A stretch of DNA of 64,000 nucleotides from Micromonospora musae (GTDB lineage: Bacteria > Actinomycetota > Actinomycetes > Mycobacteriales > Micromonosporaceae). Both the position numbers and the translations under genes were made by a program. The stretch is from contig NZ_RAZT01000002.1 of the NCBI RefSeq assembly GCF_003626635.1, forward strand, positions 248,001 through 312,000. The letters are read 5' to 3'. Shown here in pieces: positions 7,930 through 21,165 of the stretch. Position 1 is the first letter of the stretch. Each line of letters opens with the position of its first letter. Below the pieces are notes generated by a model, which did no database searches, was not told the DNA's origin, and saw only the letters and a program-made list of their open reading frames with translations.

Positions 7930-8625
7930 GTGGTAGCCACGACGACGAGAACCCGCTCGCCGATCCGCTCGAACGTCGGCCTCAAGGCCGTCATGGCGGT
8001 GTCAGGCATCTTCTTTGTGCTGTACCTGATCGCACACATGGTCGGAAACCTGAAGGCCTTCGCGGGCGAGACGGCGTTCGACCACTACGCGCACTGGCTG
8101 CGCGACATCGGCAAGCCGCTGCTGCCCGGCGTCTGGTTCCTCTGGATCCTGCGCTTCGCGCTGACGGTCTCCGTCGTCGCCCACATCTGGTCCGCGACCG
8201 TGCTGGCGCTGCGCGCCCGCGCCGCCCGCCCGGTCCGGTACGCGCACCGCCCGAAGGTCCAGGGCAGCTACGCGGCCCGCACGATGCGCTGGGGTGGCGT
8301 GATCATCCTGCTCTTCGTGATCTACCACCTGCTGGACCTGAGCGTCGGCACGCTGAACCCGGTCGGCGACGGCAGCAAGCCGTACAGCAACGTGGTCGCC
8401 GACTTCGCGCCCGAGCGCTGGTACGTCACCCTCTTCTACACCCTGGCGATCGTCACGCTGGGCTTCCACCTCCGGCACGGTGTGTTCAGCGCGCTGCGCA
8501 GCCTGGGACAGCAGACGCCCACGGGCGAGCGCCGGGCACGAGCCGCCGCGCTGGCCGTCGCCATCCTGATCAGCGGCGGCTTCCTGGTGATCCCGTTCGC
8601 CGTACTCACCGGATTGGTGTCCTGA
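7930..8625 (+). CDS. sdhC: succinate dehydrogenase cytochrome b subunit
   Basis: The 231-residue membrane anchor of complex II binds heme b and quinone. Five hydrophobic helices can be seen, with histidines in helices such as [34 protein letters not shown] and [12 protein letters not shown], as in the single-subunit anchor of Gram-positive enzymes that pass electrons to menaquinone. There is no separate sdhD, consistent with that type. GTG 7930 is chosen over ATG 7888 because a TAGCGT -10 box lies between the two candidates, so the upstream ATG would not be transcribed. It is the first gene of sdhCAB, with sdhA one base after its stop. Confidence 0.92.
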   Translation: MVATTTRTRSPIRSNVGLKAVMAVSGIFFVLYLIAHMVGNLKAFAGETAFDHYAHWLRDIGKPLLPGVWFLWILRFALTVSVVAHIWSATVLALRARAARPVRYAHRPKVQGSYAARTMRWGGVIILLFVIYHLLDLSVGTLNPVGDGSKPYSNVVADFAPERWYVTLFYTLAIVTLGFHLRHGVFSALRSLGQQTPTGERRARAAALAVAILISGGFLVIPFAVLTGLVS

Positions 8626-8626
8626 C

Positions 8627-10560
<1,934 letters not shown>

Positions 10561-10564
<4 letters not shown>

Positions 10565-11322
10565 ACCTGACCCTGCGCATCTGGCGCCAGACCGGCCCCG
10601 AGGACAAGGGTCGGATGGTGAGCTACCAGGTCGACGACGTCTCCCCGGACATGTCGTTCCTGGAGATGCTCGACGTGCTCAACGAACGCCTGATCCTCGC
10701 CGGCGAGGACCCGGTCGCCTTCGACCACGACTGCCGCGAGGGCATCTGCGGCATGTGCGGCATGATGATCAACGGCATGGCGCACGGGCCGCAGCGCGGC
10801 ACCACCGCCTGCCAGCTGCACATGCGGCAGTTCAAGGACGGGGACACGATCGACATCGAGCCGTGGCGGGCCCAGGCCTTCCCGGTGATCAAGGACCTGG
10901 TCGTCAACCGCGGCGCGTTCGACAAGATCATCGCGGCCGGCGGGTACATCACCGCGCCGACCGGCAGCGCCCCCGAGGCGCACGCGACGCCGGTCGCCAA
11001 GGCCGACGCGGACGCGGCCTTCGAGGCGGCGGCGTGCATCGGCTGCGGCGCCTGCGTGGCGGCCTGCCCGAACGGCTCCGGCATGCTCTTCACCGCCGCC
11101 AAGATCACCCAGCTCTCGCTGATGCCGCAGGGCCAGCCGGAGCGCTACACCCGGGTGATCGGCATGGTCGACGCGCACGACGAGGCCGGCTTCGGCGGCT
11201 GCACCAACGCCGGTGAGTGCACCGTGGCCTGCCCGAAGGGCATCCCGCTGAACACCATCGGCCGGCTCAACCGGGACTTCCTGACCGCCAACGCGAAGGC
11301 GGCCGGCAAGCCCGGCTCCTGA
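10561..11322 (+). CDS. sdhB: succinate dehydrogenase iron-sulfur subunit
   Basis: The 253-residue electron-transfer subunit has an N-terminal 2Fe-2S ferredoxin domain ([16 protein letters not shown] with a later Cys in [10 protein letters not shown]). Two C-terminal cluster motifs, [14 protein letters not shown] and [14 protein letters not shown], ligate the 4Fe-4S and 3Fe-4S centres. It carries electrons from FAD in SdhA to heme/quinone in SdhC. The start is GTG 10561, overlapping the sdhA stop in a GTGA junction. A strong hairpin follows at 11339, ending the operon. Confidence 0.96.
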
Positions 11323-11338
11323 CGGTCACCCGTACGAC

Positions 11339-11370
11339 GGGCCGCCGCACCCTCGCGGGTGCGGCGGCCC
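11339..11370 (+). terminator. hairpin terminator after sdhCAB
   Basis: A 13-bp perfect inverted repeat (GGGCCGCCGCACC / GGTGCGGCGGCCC) has a 6-nt loop and lies 17 bp after the sdhB stop. There is no U tract, as is common in actinobacteria. It may serve the convergent CU044_5270 gene as well. Confidence 0.7.
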
Positions 11371-11421
11371 GATCGTTCCCCGGCCCCCGTCGGAGCCGAC
11401 CGCCGGGGCGGTCACCACCGG

Positions 11422-12405
11422 TCAGGGCAGTTGGCCCGGCCGGTCGACGATCGCGACCCGGAGCCGCGCGGTGGCCGCGTGCAGCGACTCCTTGCCGCCG
11501 CGCACCACGGACCCCCGTTGACCCAGGTAGACGTGGGTGTCCCGGTCGAAGATGAAATCGTGGTTACCGCCGATAACCCCGGGCATCCGGATCGCCACCC
11601 CGTGCCGGCCCGCGGCGTCCACCACGTCGCCCGAGATGACGACCGCTCCGGGCTGCCGCGCCAGCAGTTCGAAGAGCGCCGCCAGCGCTCGGGGCGGCGC
11701 GTAGCCGTCGAGTACCGACCGCGCCGTCGTGTACGCCATGCTCTCGCTGCCGTACACGGCCTCCTCGTCGGCCGCCTCCGGCAGGTGCAGGTCGACCGGG
11801 TGTTCCCGCAGGTACCGGAGCAGCTCGTCGGGGTCGGTCGGCAGATCGCCGTGGTACGCGGGCGACGGAAGCTCGTCGAGCTCCTTGGTGGGATCCGTGG
11901 GATCGCCCGGACGAATCACCTTCAATTCGCCCCACCCGTTCGGCTCGTTCTCCGGTCGGTACCGGGCCTGCACGTGCGCGAGCCCCCCGGCCGACTCCCA
12001 TCTCTGCACCCGATTGGTGCGATACGGGCCGCTGTCCGGCAGGTCCCGGAACGTCGCCAGCTCCTCGATGAAGACGTACTGCTCGGGGCGGGCGGTGAGT
12101 TCGGGCTGTTGCCGGGCGGCATCGGCGGCCAGCCGGAAGATCTCCGCCGCGCTGGCCGTGGGCGGCGGCCGGTCACCCACCCCCGACGTCTGGACCGCCA
12201 GCCCCCCGACGGTCAGTACGACCACCAGCCCGAACACGCCCGCGAGGCGTCGACCGCGCAGGAAGCGGGCGCGACTCCCGACCGGACCAACTGCCGCAAC
12301 CGTCGCACCCCTCTCGACGACGTGCGCCTTCAGATCGGTGAGGAGCTGCTCCTCGAAACCGTGCGGCGACTCTTCTCTCCTGGTCATGTCGTCATCTCCG
12401 TTCAT
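11422..12405 (-). CDS. CU044_5270-family membrane protein, probable sigma-factor partner
   Basis: The 327-residue product has a cytoplasmic N-terminal segment (to about residue 50), one hydrophobic helix (LAGVFGLVVVLTVGGLAV) and an extracytoplasmic domain of about 240 residues rich in charged and aromatic residues (for example RPEQYVFIEELATF). This is the layout of the CU044_5270 family, which in actinobacteria is typically encoded directly after an ECF sigma factor, as here. Its ATG overlaps the sigma stop in an ATGA junction. A role as membrane anti-sigma or signal sensor is inferred from context; no zinc HxxxCxxC motif is present. Confidence 0.75.
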   Translation of the reverse strand: MNGDDDMTRREESPHGFEEQLLTDLKAHVVERGATVAAVGPVGSRARFLRGRRLAGVFGLVVVLTVGGLAVQTSGVGDRPPPTASAAEIFRLAADAARQQPELTARPEQYVFIEELATFRDLPDSGPYRTNRVQRWESAGGLAHVQARYRPENEPNGWGELKVIRPGDPTDPTKELDELPSPAYHGDLPTDPDELLRYLREHPVDLHLPEAADEEAVYGSESMAYTTARSVLDGYAPPRALAALFELLARQPGAVVISGDVVDAAGRHGVAIRMPGVIGGNHDFIFDRDTHVYLGQRGSVVRGGKESLHAATARLRVAIVDRPGQLP

Positions 12406-12971
12406 GCGAGCGTGGTGGCCGGGCGGGCGAGCACGGCCCGGACGAGGCGACGGGCCCGATGCAGCCGCACCCGGGCGGCGACCGGGGACAGTCCGAGCGC
12501 GGTCGCAGCCTCCGCCACGGTGAGACCGTCCACGGCGACGAGTTCGACCAACGCCCGGGTCTCCTCGGGCAGCTCGCTCAACGCCCGGTGGGTACGGCGG
12601 GCCGCCGACTCGGCGTCGATCCGCTCCTCGATGCGGGCCAGGTCGTCGGCGTCGAGGTCCCGCCGTCCGGCGATCCGACCGGCCACCCGCAGCCGCCGGG
12701 CCGCCCGACGCCGCTCGTCGGCGACGACGTTGCGGGCCACCCCGAAGAGCCAGCCGACCTCGCTGCCCCGGTCCGGCCGGTAGCCGGCCGCCGACTCGAT
12801 CACCGCCAGGAAGACGTCGGCGGTCAGGTCGGCGGCGAGGTGCGGGTCGTCGACCCGCCGCGCCACGAACCGCCCCACCGCCGTCACGTGCCGCCGGTAG
12901 AAGGCCTCGAAGGCCACTGGATCGACGCCGATGCGGGAGATGTCGCCCTCCGCTGGGTCCGGATCAGGCAC
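12402..12971 (-). CDS. ECF-type RNA polymerase sigma factor
   Basis: The 189-residue sigma factor has region 2 (FEAFYRRHVTAVGRFVARR to EVGWLFGVARNVVADERRR) and region 4 with a helix-turn-helix (LPEETRALVELVAVDGLTVAEAA... LSPVAARVRLHRARR, split here for length). It would direct RNA polymerase to a small stress regulon, controlled by its co-encoded membrane partner. The frame is open far upstream through the SDR gene, but GTG 12971 is chosen because AGAGGA precedes it and region 2 follows about 14 residues later. It is divergent from the ADH remnant/SDR pair. Confidence 0.9.
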   Translation of the reverse strand: MPDPDPAEGDISRIGVDPVAFEAFYRRHVTAVGRFVARRVDDPHLAADLTADVFLAVIESAAGYRPDRGSEVGWLFGVARNVVADERRRAARRLRVAGRIAGRRDLDADDLARIEERIDAESAARRTHRALSELPEETRALVELVAVDGLTVAEAATALGLSPVAARVRLHRARRLVRAVLARPATTLA

Positions 12972-13117
12972 GGGCCGTCCTCTCTGATAGCCGTTACACC
13001 TCTTCTTCGTTCGGCGGAGCCCGGCTGTTACCGGATCCGGTTCCGGCTCGGCCCGCTCCGGTTCAACTCCGCACACCCGGGTAGCAGTTCGGGGAGGTCT
13101 CCCGGAGGGAAGCGGAC

Positions 13118-13225
13118 ATGAAGGCACTGACCTGGCACGGTAAACGGGACGTACGGGCGGCGGAGGCGTACGAGATGTTCCAGCCCGAGCGGGACGGCGG
13201 CGTGAAGGTCGTCCTCGAGCCGTGA
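13118..13225 (+). pseudogene. internally deleted zinc-dependent alcohol dehydrogenase (35-codon remnant)
   Basis: A GGAGG Shine-Dalgarno precedes an ATG opening a 35-codon reading frame. Its first 13 residues (MKALTWHGKRDVR) match the start of glutathione-dependent-formaldehyde-dehydrogenase-like Zn-ADHs. Its last ~20 residues (AYEMFQPERDGGVKVVLEP) match the family's C terminus. The roughly 350 residues between, with all zinc and NAD-binding residues, are missing, and the junction is in frame near 13157. The original start, ribosome site and stop remain, and the stop overlaps the SDR start, so the scar probably still serves as a translated leader for the SDR gene. Confidence 0.8.
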
Positions 13226-14166
13226 ACCGGGTGGTGGTGGCCGTCGGGTCCAGCAGCGGGATCGGCCGGCTGGTCGCCCGGGAGTTCGCCCGGCGCGGCG
13301 ACCGCCTGGTGCTCGCCGCCCGCACCGCGCAGGCCCTCGAAGAGGTACGCGCGGAGTGCGCGGCCGAGGGCGCGGAGGTGCTCGTCGTGCCGACGGACAT
13401 CACCGTGCCCGGGGCGCTGGAGGCGCTCGCCGCCGCCGCTCTCGACCGGTTCGGCCGCATCGACGTCTGGGCGCACACCGCGGCGGTCACCGCGTACGGG
13501 CGCTTCGACCAGCTGCCCGGGCGGATCTTCGACCAGGTGGTCCGGACCGACCTGCTGGCCGCCGCGGAGGCGGCCCGGGTGGCGCTGCGACACTTCCGCT
13601 CCACCGGCAAGGGCACCCTCGTGCTCACCGGATCGGTGCTCGGGCACATCACGGCGCCCTACATGAGCAGTTACGTGGCCGCGAAGTGGGGGCTGACCGG
13701 GCTGGTCCGCGCGCTCCAGCAGGAGCTGCGCGACGCACCGGAGATCCACATCTGCCTGGTCAGCCCCGGCAGTGTGGACACCCGCATCTACCAGCGGGCG
13801 GCGAACCACCTCGGCCTGGTCGGCCGGCCACCCCCGCCGATCGCCACCCCGGAGCGCGTCGCCCGGGCGGTGGTGGAGTGTGCCGAACGGCCGCGCCGGG
13901 AGGTGTCGATCGGCCGGCTCAACCCGCTGATGCGGGTCGGCTTCACCTGCCTGCCCGGCCTGTACGACGTACTCGTCGGACCGCTCATGCGGCGGCTCGG
14001 GCTGACCGACGAGCCGGTGGCCCCCAACGACGGGGTGGTCTTCGCACCCGATCCGAGCAGCGCGACGGTACGCGGGGACTGGCTGCCGGACCTCGGTCAC
14101 CTCGTCCGCACCGCCGCCGCGCTGCCCGCAGCCGTGGGCGCCCGGCTCCTGAGACGGGCACGGTGA
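13222..14166 (+). CDS. short-chain dehydrogenase/reductase
   Basis: The 314-residue SDR has an N-terminal Rossmann motif GSSSGIG, an NNAG-equivalent AHTAAVT, catalytic Ser in LTGSVLG and the YxxxK pair in SYVAAKWG. A C-terminal extension of about 60 residues beyond the SDR core contains possible amphipathic helices. It probably reduces or oxidises a carbonyl/alcohol with NAD(P). The GTG start overlaps the stop of the Zn-ADH remnant (GTGA), indicating an original two-gene redox operon in which only this gene survives. Substrate unknown. Confidence 0.88.
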   Translation: MNRVVVAVGSSSGIGRLVAREFARRGDRLVLAARTAQALEEVRAECAAEGAEVLVVPTDITVPGALEALAAAALDRFGRIDVWAHTAAVTAYGRFDQLPGRIFDQVVRTDLLAAAEAARVALRHFRSTGKGTLVLTGSVLGHITAPYMSSYVAAKWGLTGLVRALQQELRDAPEIHICLVSPGSVDTRIYQRAANHLGLVGRPPPPIATPERVARAVVECAERPRREVSIGRLNPLMRVGFTCLPGLYDVLVGPLMRRLGLTDEPVAPNDGVVFAPDPSSATVRGDWLPDLGHLVRTAAALPAAVGARLLRRAR

Positions 14167-14252
14167 GCAGCCGGCGGGATCACGTTCGTCGATCGATTCG
14201 CCTAGTGTGGTGGGCCGGAGATCATTCGGGTGCGCCACGACGGGAGAGACGA

Positions 14253-15281
14253 TTGACTATCAGGGTTGACCGCAGGACGGCGCTGGGGCTCGGCACGATG
14301 GCCACCGCCGGCACCGTGCTCGGCACGGCCGCCCCGGCCGCCGCCGCGAGCGGCGGGACCGGGTCGGAGCTCGACGCCGAGGCCGCCACCACGCCGGAGC
14401 GGGTCGCCGCCCGGATCGCGCAGGCGTACGAGCGGGAGACGACGCGGGCCGGCGGGAACTGGCAGTCCTACGTCAGCGTGACGGATTCCGGCGGCGCCCC
14501 GGTGGTGGCCGTGGCGGACGACCCCGACCAGCGACTCGAGGCGTACAGCGTCAACAAGATCGCGGTGGCCACCGCCGTGCTCGACAAGGTCGACCGCGGC
14601 CTGCTCACCCTCGACCAGCGGCTGGAGGTGACCGCCGCGATCGTGGTGCCGGGCGGTGACGGCATCTTCAGCCTCGACAACGCCTACCCCAGCTCGGTCA
14701 CGCTCGGGCATGCCCTCGCGGCCCTGCTGACCGTCTCCGACGACACCGCGGTCCGACTCAGCGGCCTGGTCTGCCCCGCCGCCGAGCTGAACGACATCCT
14801 GGTCGCCAAGGGCTTCCCGAACACCCAGGTCGAGCCGGTGGCCAACCCGAACCGCTTCTTCCTCGGCACCAGCACCCCGCGGGAGACCCACGAGCTGCTG
14901 CGCGCACTGGTGGCCGGCACGGTGCTCTCGCCGTCGTCCACGGAATTCCTGCTCGGCCTGCTGCGCTCCCCCATCGCGTTCACCGACGGCATCCGGCGCA
15001 CCATGTCGTCGCAGGAGCGGGCCCGGGTCGCCACCAAGGCGGGCTGGTTCGGCACGGCACGCCACGAGGCGGGCATCATCTTCGACTCGGCCGGCGCCGC
15101 GGTCCTGACCTACGCGCTCTTCGCCGACGGCCAGGCCGGCGCCGACGACTTCGGCGCCACCCACCCCGCCGTGCAGGCCCGCGCCCGACTCGGCCGGTTC
15201 ATGATGAACGCCACCGCGCGGCTCACCGGCAGCGGCCGACCGCACCAACCCGGCCCCCGGCTGCCGAGCAACGGCGGCTGA
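14253..15281 (+). CDS. Tat-exported class A beta-lactamase-like serine hydrolase
   Basis: The 342-residue protein begins with a Tat-type signal (VDRRTALGLGTMATAG, then an AAPAAAAS cleavage region). The hydrolase domain has SxxK in AYSVNKIAVATAVL, an SDN-like SDDTAV, and KAG in ATKAGWFG in place of KTG. These mark the class A beta-lactamase/penicillin-recognising fold, which acts outside the membrane. Whether it hydrolyses beta-lactams or a cell-wall peptide or ester cannot be told; KAG for KTG hints at a non-classical substrate. TTG 14253 is chosen because GGGAGAG lies just upstream and the Tat motif follows. A perfect hairpin terminates it. Confidence 0.82.
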   Translation: MTIRVDRRTALGLGTMATAGTVLGTAAPAAAASGGTGSELDAEAATTPERVAARIAQAYERETTRAGGNWQSYVSVTDSGGAPVVAVADDPDQRLEAYSVNKIAVATAVLDKVDRGLLTLDQRLEVTAAIVVPGGDGIFSLDNAYPSSVTLGHALAALLTVSDDTAVRLSGLVCPAAELNDILVAKGFPNTQVEPVANPNRFFLGTSTPRETHELLRALVAGTVLSPSSTEFLLGLLRSPIAFTDGIRRTMSSQERARVATKAGWFGTARHEAGIIFDSAGAAVLTYALFADGQAGADDFGATHPAVQARARLGRFMMNATARLTGSGRPHQPGPRLPSNGG

Positions 15282-15295
15282 ACACCCCGACGACA

Positions 15296-15327
15296 CGCCG
15301 CGCTCCCCGAGATCGGGGAGCGCGGCG
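15296..15327 (+). terminator. hairpin terminator after the serine hydrolase
   Basis: CGCCGCGCTCCCCGA and its exact complement are separated by 2 nt (effectively a 4-nt loop). It lies 15 bp after the hydrolase stop. No U tract is seen. Confidence 0.75.
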
Positions 15328-15406
15328 GCGTTCGGTGGCTGTTTCCGGTGAGCAGCGCCGGGCGGGGTAGTTACCGTGTAATGCGGGAGAGCCGGAGGGG
15401 ACGGGC

Positions 15407-16555
15407 ATGCGCGACGCGGCGGAACGACGGGAACTGGAACGCTCGTCCGGGCGGCGGCTGGGTGGGATGGCCGGCCTGGCGGCGCTGACCGGGCTCGCCT
15501 GGGCCGCCCGCGACGTGCCGTTGGCGCTGGGCGGCCGGCTCACCGGCCCCCGGGCCGAACGGGCGGCGCGGTCACCGCAGTTCCGCGACGGCACCTTCCA
15601 CAACCCACCGGACGCCCGCTCGGCGACGGCCGAGCCGGGGCGCAACCTGCTCTGGGAGCTCTTCTTCGGCAAGCAGAAGCGCCGGCCGAGCGCGCCCGTG
15701 CCGCTGCTGCGTCCGCCCGCCGCGCCCACGGACGCCGAGCCCGGCCGGGAACTCAACGTGATCTGGTACGGCCACGCCTCGGCACTGGTCGAGATCGAGG
15801 GCCGGCGGGTGCTGCTCGACCCGGTCTGGAGCGAACGCTGCTCGCCGTCGGCGGTGGTCGGCCCCCGCCGGCTGCACGAGCCCCCCGTCCGGCTCGACGA
15901 ACTGCCCGCCCTGGACGCGATCCTGATCTCCCACGACCACTACGACCACCTCGACCTGCCCACCGTGCGCGCGCTGCTTGCCCGCCAGGACGCGCCGTTC
16001 GTGGTACCGCTCGGGGTCGGCGCGCACCTCGACCGCTGGGGGGTGCCGGCCGAGCGGATCATCGAGTTGGACTGGTCGGAGAGCCACCGGGTGGGCGACC
16101 TGACGCTCACCGCCACCGCCGCCCAGCACTTCTCCGGCCGAGGGCTGCGCCGGGACGGGACGCTCTGGAGCTCCTGGGTGATCGCGGGCGAGCAGCGCCG
16201 GGTCTTCTACACCGGCGACTCCGGCTACTTCGCCGGCTACGCCGCCATCGGCGCCGAGCACGGCCCCTTCGACGTGACGCTGATGCAGATCGGCGCGTAC
16301 GACCGGGCCTGGCCGAGCATCCACATGTACCCGGAGGAGGCGGTCGCCGCCCACCTCGACCTGCGTGGCGGCCTCTTCATCCCGGTGCACTGGGCGACCT
16401 TCAACCTCGCCCTGCACGACTGGGCCGAGCCGGTGGACCGGCTCTGGGCGGAGGCCAAGGCCCGGGACGTCCGGCTGGCGGTGCCCCGCCCGGGTGAGCG
16501 GGTGCCGGTGGACGACCCGCCACCTGTCGACGGCTGGTGGCAGGCGGTGGCCTAG
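15407..16555 (+). CDS. metallo-beta-lactamase-fold hydrolase, NAPE-PLD/UlaG-like
   Basis: The 382-residue protein has the MBL metal motif SHDHYDHLD, then GDSGYFAGYA (metal-bridging Asp region) and a late His in FIPVHWATF. The order, with the strand VIWYGHASALVEIEGRRVLLDPV before the motif, fits the Zn-hydrolase group that includes N-acylphosphatidylethanolamine phospholipase D and UlaG. About 100 N-terminal residues with a hydrophobic stretch (GMAGLAALTGLAWAA) could anchor it in the membrane. It may cleave a phosphodiester; the substrate is not determined. The ATG is preceded by GGAGGGG. It ends overlapping the stop of convergent dgt by 4 nt. Confidence 0.85.
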   Translation: MRDAAERRELERSSGRRLGGMAGLAALTGLAWAARDVPLALGGRLTGPRAERAARSPQFRDGTFHNPPDARSATAEPGRNLLWELFFGKQKRRPSAPVPLLRPPAAPTDAEPGRELNVIWYGHASALVEIEGRRVLLDPVWSERCSPSAVVGPRRLHEPPVRLDELPALDAILISHDHYDHLDLPTVRALLARQDAPFVVPLGVGAHLDRWGVPAERIIELDWSESHRVGDLTLTATAAQHFSGRGLRRDGTLWSSWVIAGEQRRVFYTGDSGYFAGYAAIGAEHGPFDVTLMQIGAYDRAWPSIHMYPEEAVAAHLDLRGGLFIPVHWATFNLALHDWAEPVDRLWAEAKARDVRLAVPRPGERVPVDDPPPVDGWWQAVA

Positions 16556-18063
16556 AGCACGAACGCGTCGGTCCAGAGCGCCCCGGAGCGACCGGAGAGC
16601 ACGTCCAGCATCGCCACCGCCTGACCGTCGGTCAGTTGTGCGACGAAGTCGATGATCGCTCGGCCCCGGGCCCGGCCGATCCGATCCGGGGTCCGCGGGT
16701 GCAGCTCCGCCTCGGCCAGCTCCACGAGATCGTGCAGCCGCCGCGGCAGGCGGGACTCCTCCTCCGGGTCGAGCAGCCACTCCCACAGCGCCTCCACCAG
16801 GGTGCCCAGCAGCCGGGCCTGCCCGCGCTGGTGCAGCGCCAGGTCGGGGCGGGCCAGCACGAACCGGTGGTGCACGAACTTGAGCACCTGCACCTCGTGC
16901 CACTGCGCCGGGGCGAGCAGCACGTGACCGGAGCGCACCGCCGGGCTCCCGGTCACGGTGACCGCCTCGACGAACCGGGTGGACCACCGGGCGGAGAAGC
17001 GGGCCACGTACTGCTCGGCCTCGATCGAGCCGTCGAAGGGCAGCGCGAGCAGCCCGTCCACCAGCTCCTCCCGGACGTGCTCGACCGCCGCCGCGAAGGC
17101 GTCGTCGTCGGCCACCCAGGCGTCCTTGCGGTGCAGCTGCCGGCGTAGCCGCTCGATCGCCGCGCCGGGTCGGCGGGCCGCCGTGGCCAGCGCCGCGTCG
17201 GTGATCGCCCGGAAGTGCCCGGCCTCCCGCTGCCAGGCCATCAGCTCGGCGGAGACCGCCCCCTGCTGGAGCACACCGACCCGGTAGAAGTCCTCGACGT
17301 CGTGGATGGCGTACGCGATGTCGTCGGCGGTGTCCATCACGGACGCCTCGACGGTCTGCTGCCAGTCCGGAATCCGGCCCGCGAAGGGCTCCCGGGCCTG
17401 CCGAAGGTCGTCGATCTCGGTCCGGTACGCGCCGAACTTCGCCGACCCGCTCTCCGGGTCGTCCGGCGGTGGGGTCGCCCCGCGCGGTGGCGGGTCCATC
17501 AGCCGTGGGTGCGGGTCCGGGTGGTCGAGCCGGGTCCACGGATACTTCAGCATGGCGGCCCGCACCGCCGCGGTGAGGTCGAGGCCGGTGGTGGCCGCGC
17601 CGCGGATCTCGGTGCTGGTGACGATCCGGTACGACTGCGCGTTGCCCTCGAAACCGTCGGTGAGCCCGAGCCGCTCCCGGGCCAGCCGGTCCAGGACCCG
17701 CTCCCCGAGATGCCCGAAGGGCGGGTGGCCCAGGTCGTGGGCGAGCGCGGCCGCCTCCACCACGTCCGGGTCGCAGCCGCCCAGCCGGTCCAGCAGCTCA
17801 CGCCGGCCCGCCTCGGCGGTGAGCCGTTCGGCGATCGCCCGAGCCACCTGGGCGACCTTCAAGCTGTGCGTGAGCCGGTTGTGCACCAGCAGACCGGAGC
17901 CGACCGGACTGATCACCTGGGTGACCCCGCCGAGGCGGGCGAAGAACGGCGAGGCCACGATCCGGTCGCGGTCGGCCCGGAACGGGCTGGCCGCGAGGTC
18001 GCCGAGGGCGCGGGCGCTCCCCCCAAAGAGCCGCCGCGCCCGGGCGTCCGCAGGTGGTTCCAT
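16552..18063 (-). CDS. dgt: deoxyguanosinetriphosphate triphosphohydrolase
   Basis: The 503-residue HD-domain enzyme hydrolyses dGTP to deoxyguanosine and triphosphate, trimming dNTP pools. Metal ligands appear in LTHSLKVAQV and AHDLGHPPFGHLGE, followed by EGNAQSYRI and the DTADDIAYAIHDVEDF segment, all hallmarks of the Dgt family. The start is taken at ATG 18063 because a TAGCGT box (18076-18071) lies 7 nt upstream, a leaderless arrangement; GTG 18072 would add three residues. It is divergent from tex. Confidence 0.93.
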   Translation of the reverse strand: MEPPADARARRLFGGSARALGDLAASPFRADRDRIVASPFFARLGGVTQVISPVGSGLLVHNRLTHSLKVAQVARAIAERLTAEAGRRELLDRLGGCDPDVVEAAALAHDLGHPPFGHLGERVLDRLARERLGLTDGFEGNAQSYRIVTSTEIRGAATTGLDLTAAVRAAMLKYPWTRLDHPDPHPRLMDPPPRGATPPPDDPESGSAKFGAYRTEIDDLRQAREPFAGRIPDWQQTVEASVMDTADDIAYAIHDVEDFYRVGVLQQGAVSAELMAWQREAGHFRAITDAALATAARRPGAAIERLRRQLHRKDAWVADDDAFAAAVEHVREELVDGLLALPFDGSIEAEQYVARFSARWSTRFVEAVTVTGSPAVRSGHVLLAPAQWHEVQVLKFVHHRFVLARPDLALHQRGQARLLGTLVEALWEWLLDPEEESRLPRRLHDLVELAEAELHPRTPDRIGRARGRAIIDFVAQLTDGQAVAMLDVLSGRSGALWTDAFVL

Positions 18064-18125
18064 GATCGCCACGCTAGCGCGGCAGAATGCTGGGCGGAAA
18101 CCACACCCGAAGGCGGATCGACATC

Positions 18126-20654
<2,529 letters not shown>

Positions 20655-20679
20655 GCCGGGGACCGAGGCGGAGTCGGGC

Positions 20680-20763
20680 GGGCCCGGCGCGGACCCAGTC
20701 GGGCCCAGCGCGGACCCAGTCGGGCCCGGCGCGGGGTCAGGCGGGCACAGCGCAGACCCAGCG
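20680..20763. repeat. 21-bp tandem repeat (4 degenerate units)
   Basis: Units at 20680, 20701, 20722 and 20743 follow the pattern GGGCCC[A/G]GCGCGGACCCAG plus 2-3 bases. Units 1 and 2 differ by one base; units 3 and 4 are degenerate. It starts 25 bp after the tex stop. Confidence 0.8.
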
Positions 20764-21074
20764 TGGAGTTGAGCGGACCCAGGCGGCCGCCGGGCGCAGA
20801 CTCAGGCGGGCCGGGCGTCCGGTGGATGGGCGACCCGACCATCCACCGGCGCCCGGCCGGGCTCGGCCGTCGAGGGGGGCTTGCACGACACCACCCCGCT
20901 CGGCGGCCGCGTCCCCGCGGCGCTTCCGCCGACCCGGGAAGGCGGCGGAAGGTTGTGCTTCGGGCGTCCTTTGGAACTGATGTCGTTCTCGCATCAGGCG
21001 ATGACGCAGACGACCCAGCTCCATAGCGACCTGATACCTGATACCTGACACCGCCGTTGACCGACCAGCTCCGT

Positions 21075-21165
21075 CACCGGGCACCGGGCACCAGGCACCA
21101 AGCACCAAGCACCAAGCACCAAGCACCAGGCACCAGGCACCAGGCACCAGGCACCAGGCACCAGG
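21075..21165. repeat. heptanucleotide tandem array CACCAGG/CACCAAG (13 units)
   Basis: Thirteen contiguous 7-bp units: 2 CACCGGG, 1 CACCAGG, 4 CACCAAG, 6 CACCAGG. Because 7 is not a multiple of 3, the array is probably not coding. It is noticeably AT-richer than its surroundings. Confidence 0.95.

Noticed and set aside
13063..13652. N-terminal extension of the ECF sigma factor
   Set aside because: The open frame continues upstream only because it is antisense to the SDR gene; the sigma domains and ribosome site set the start at 12971.
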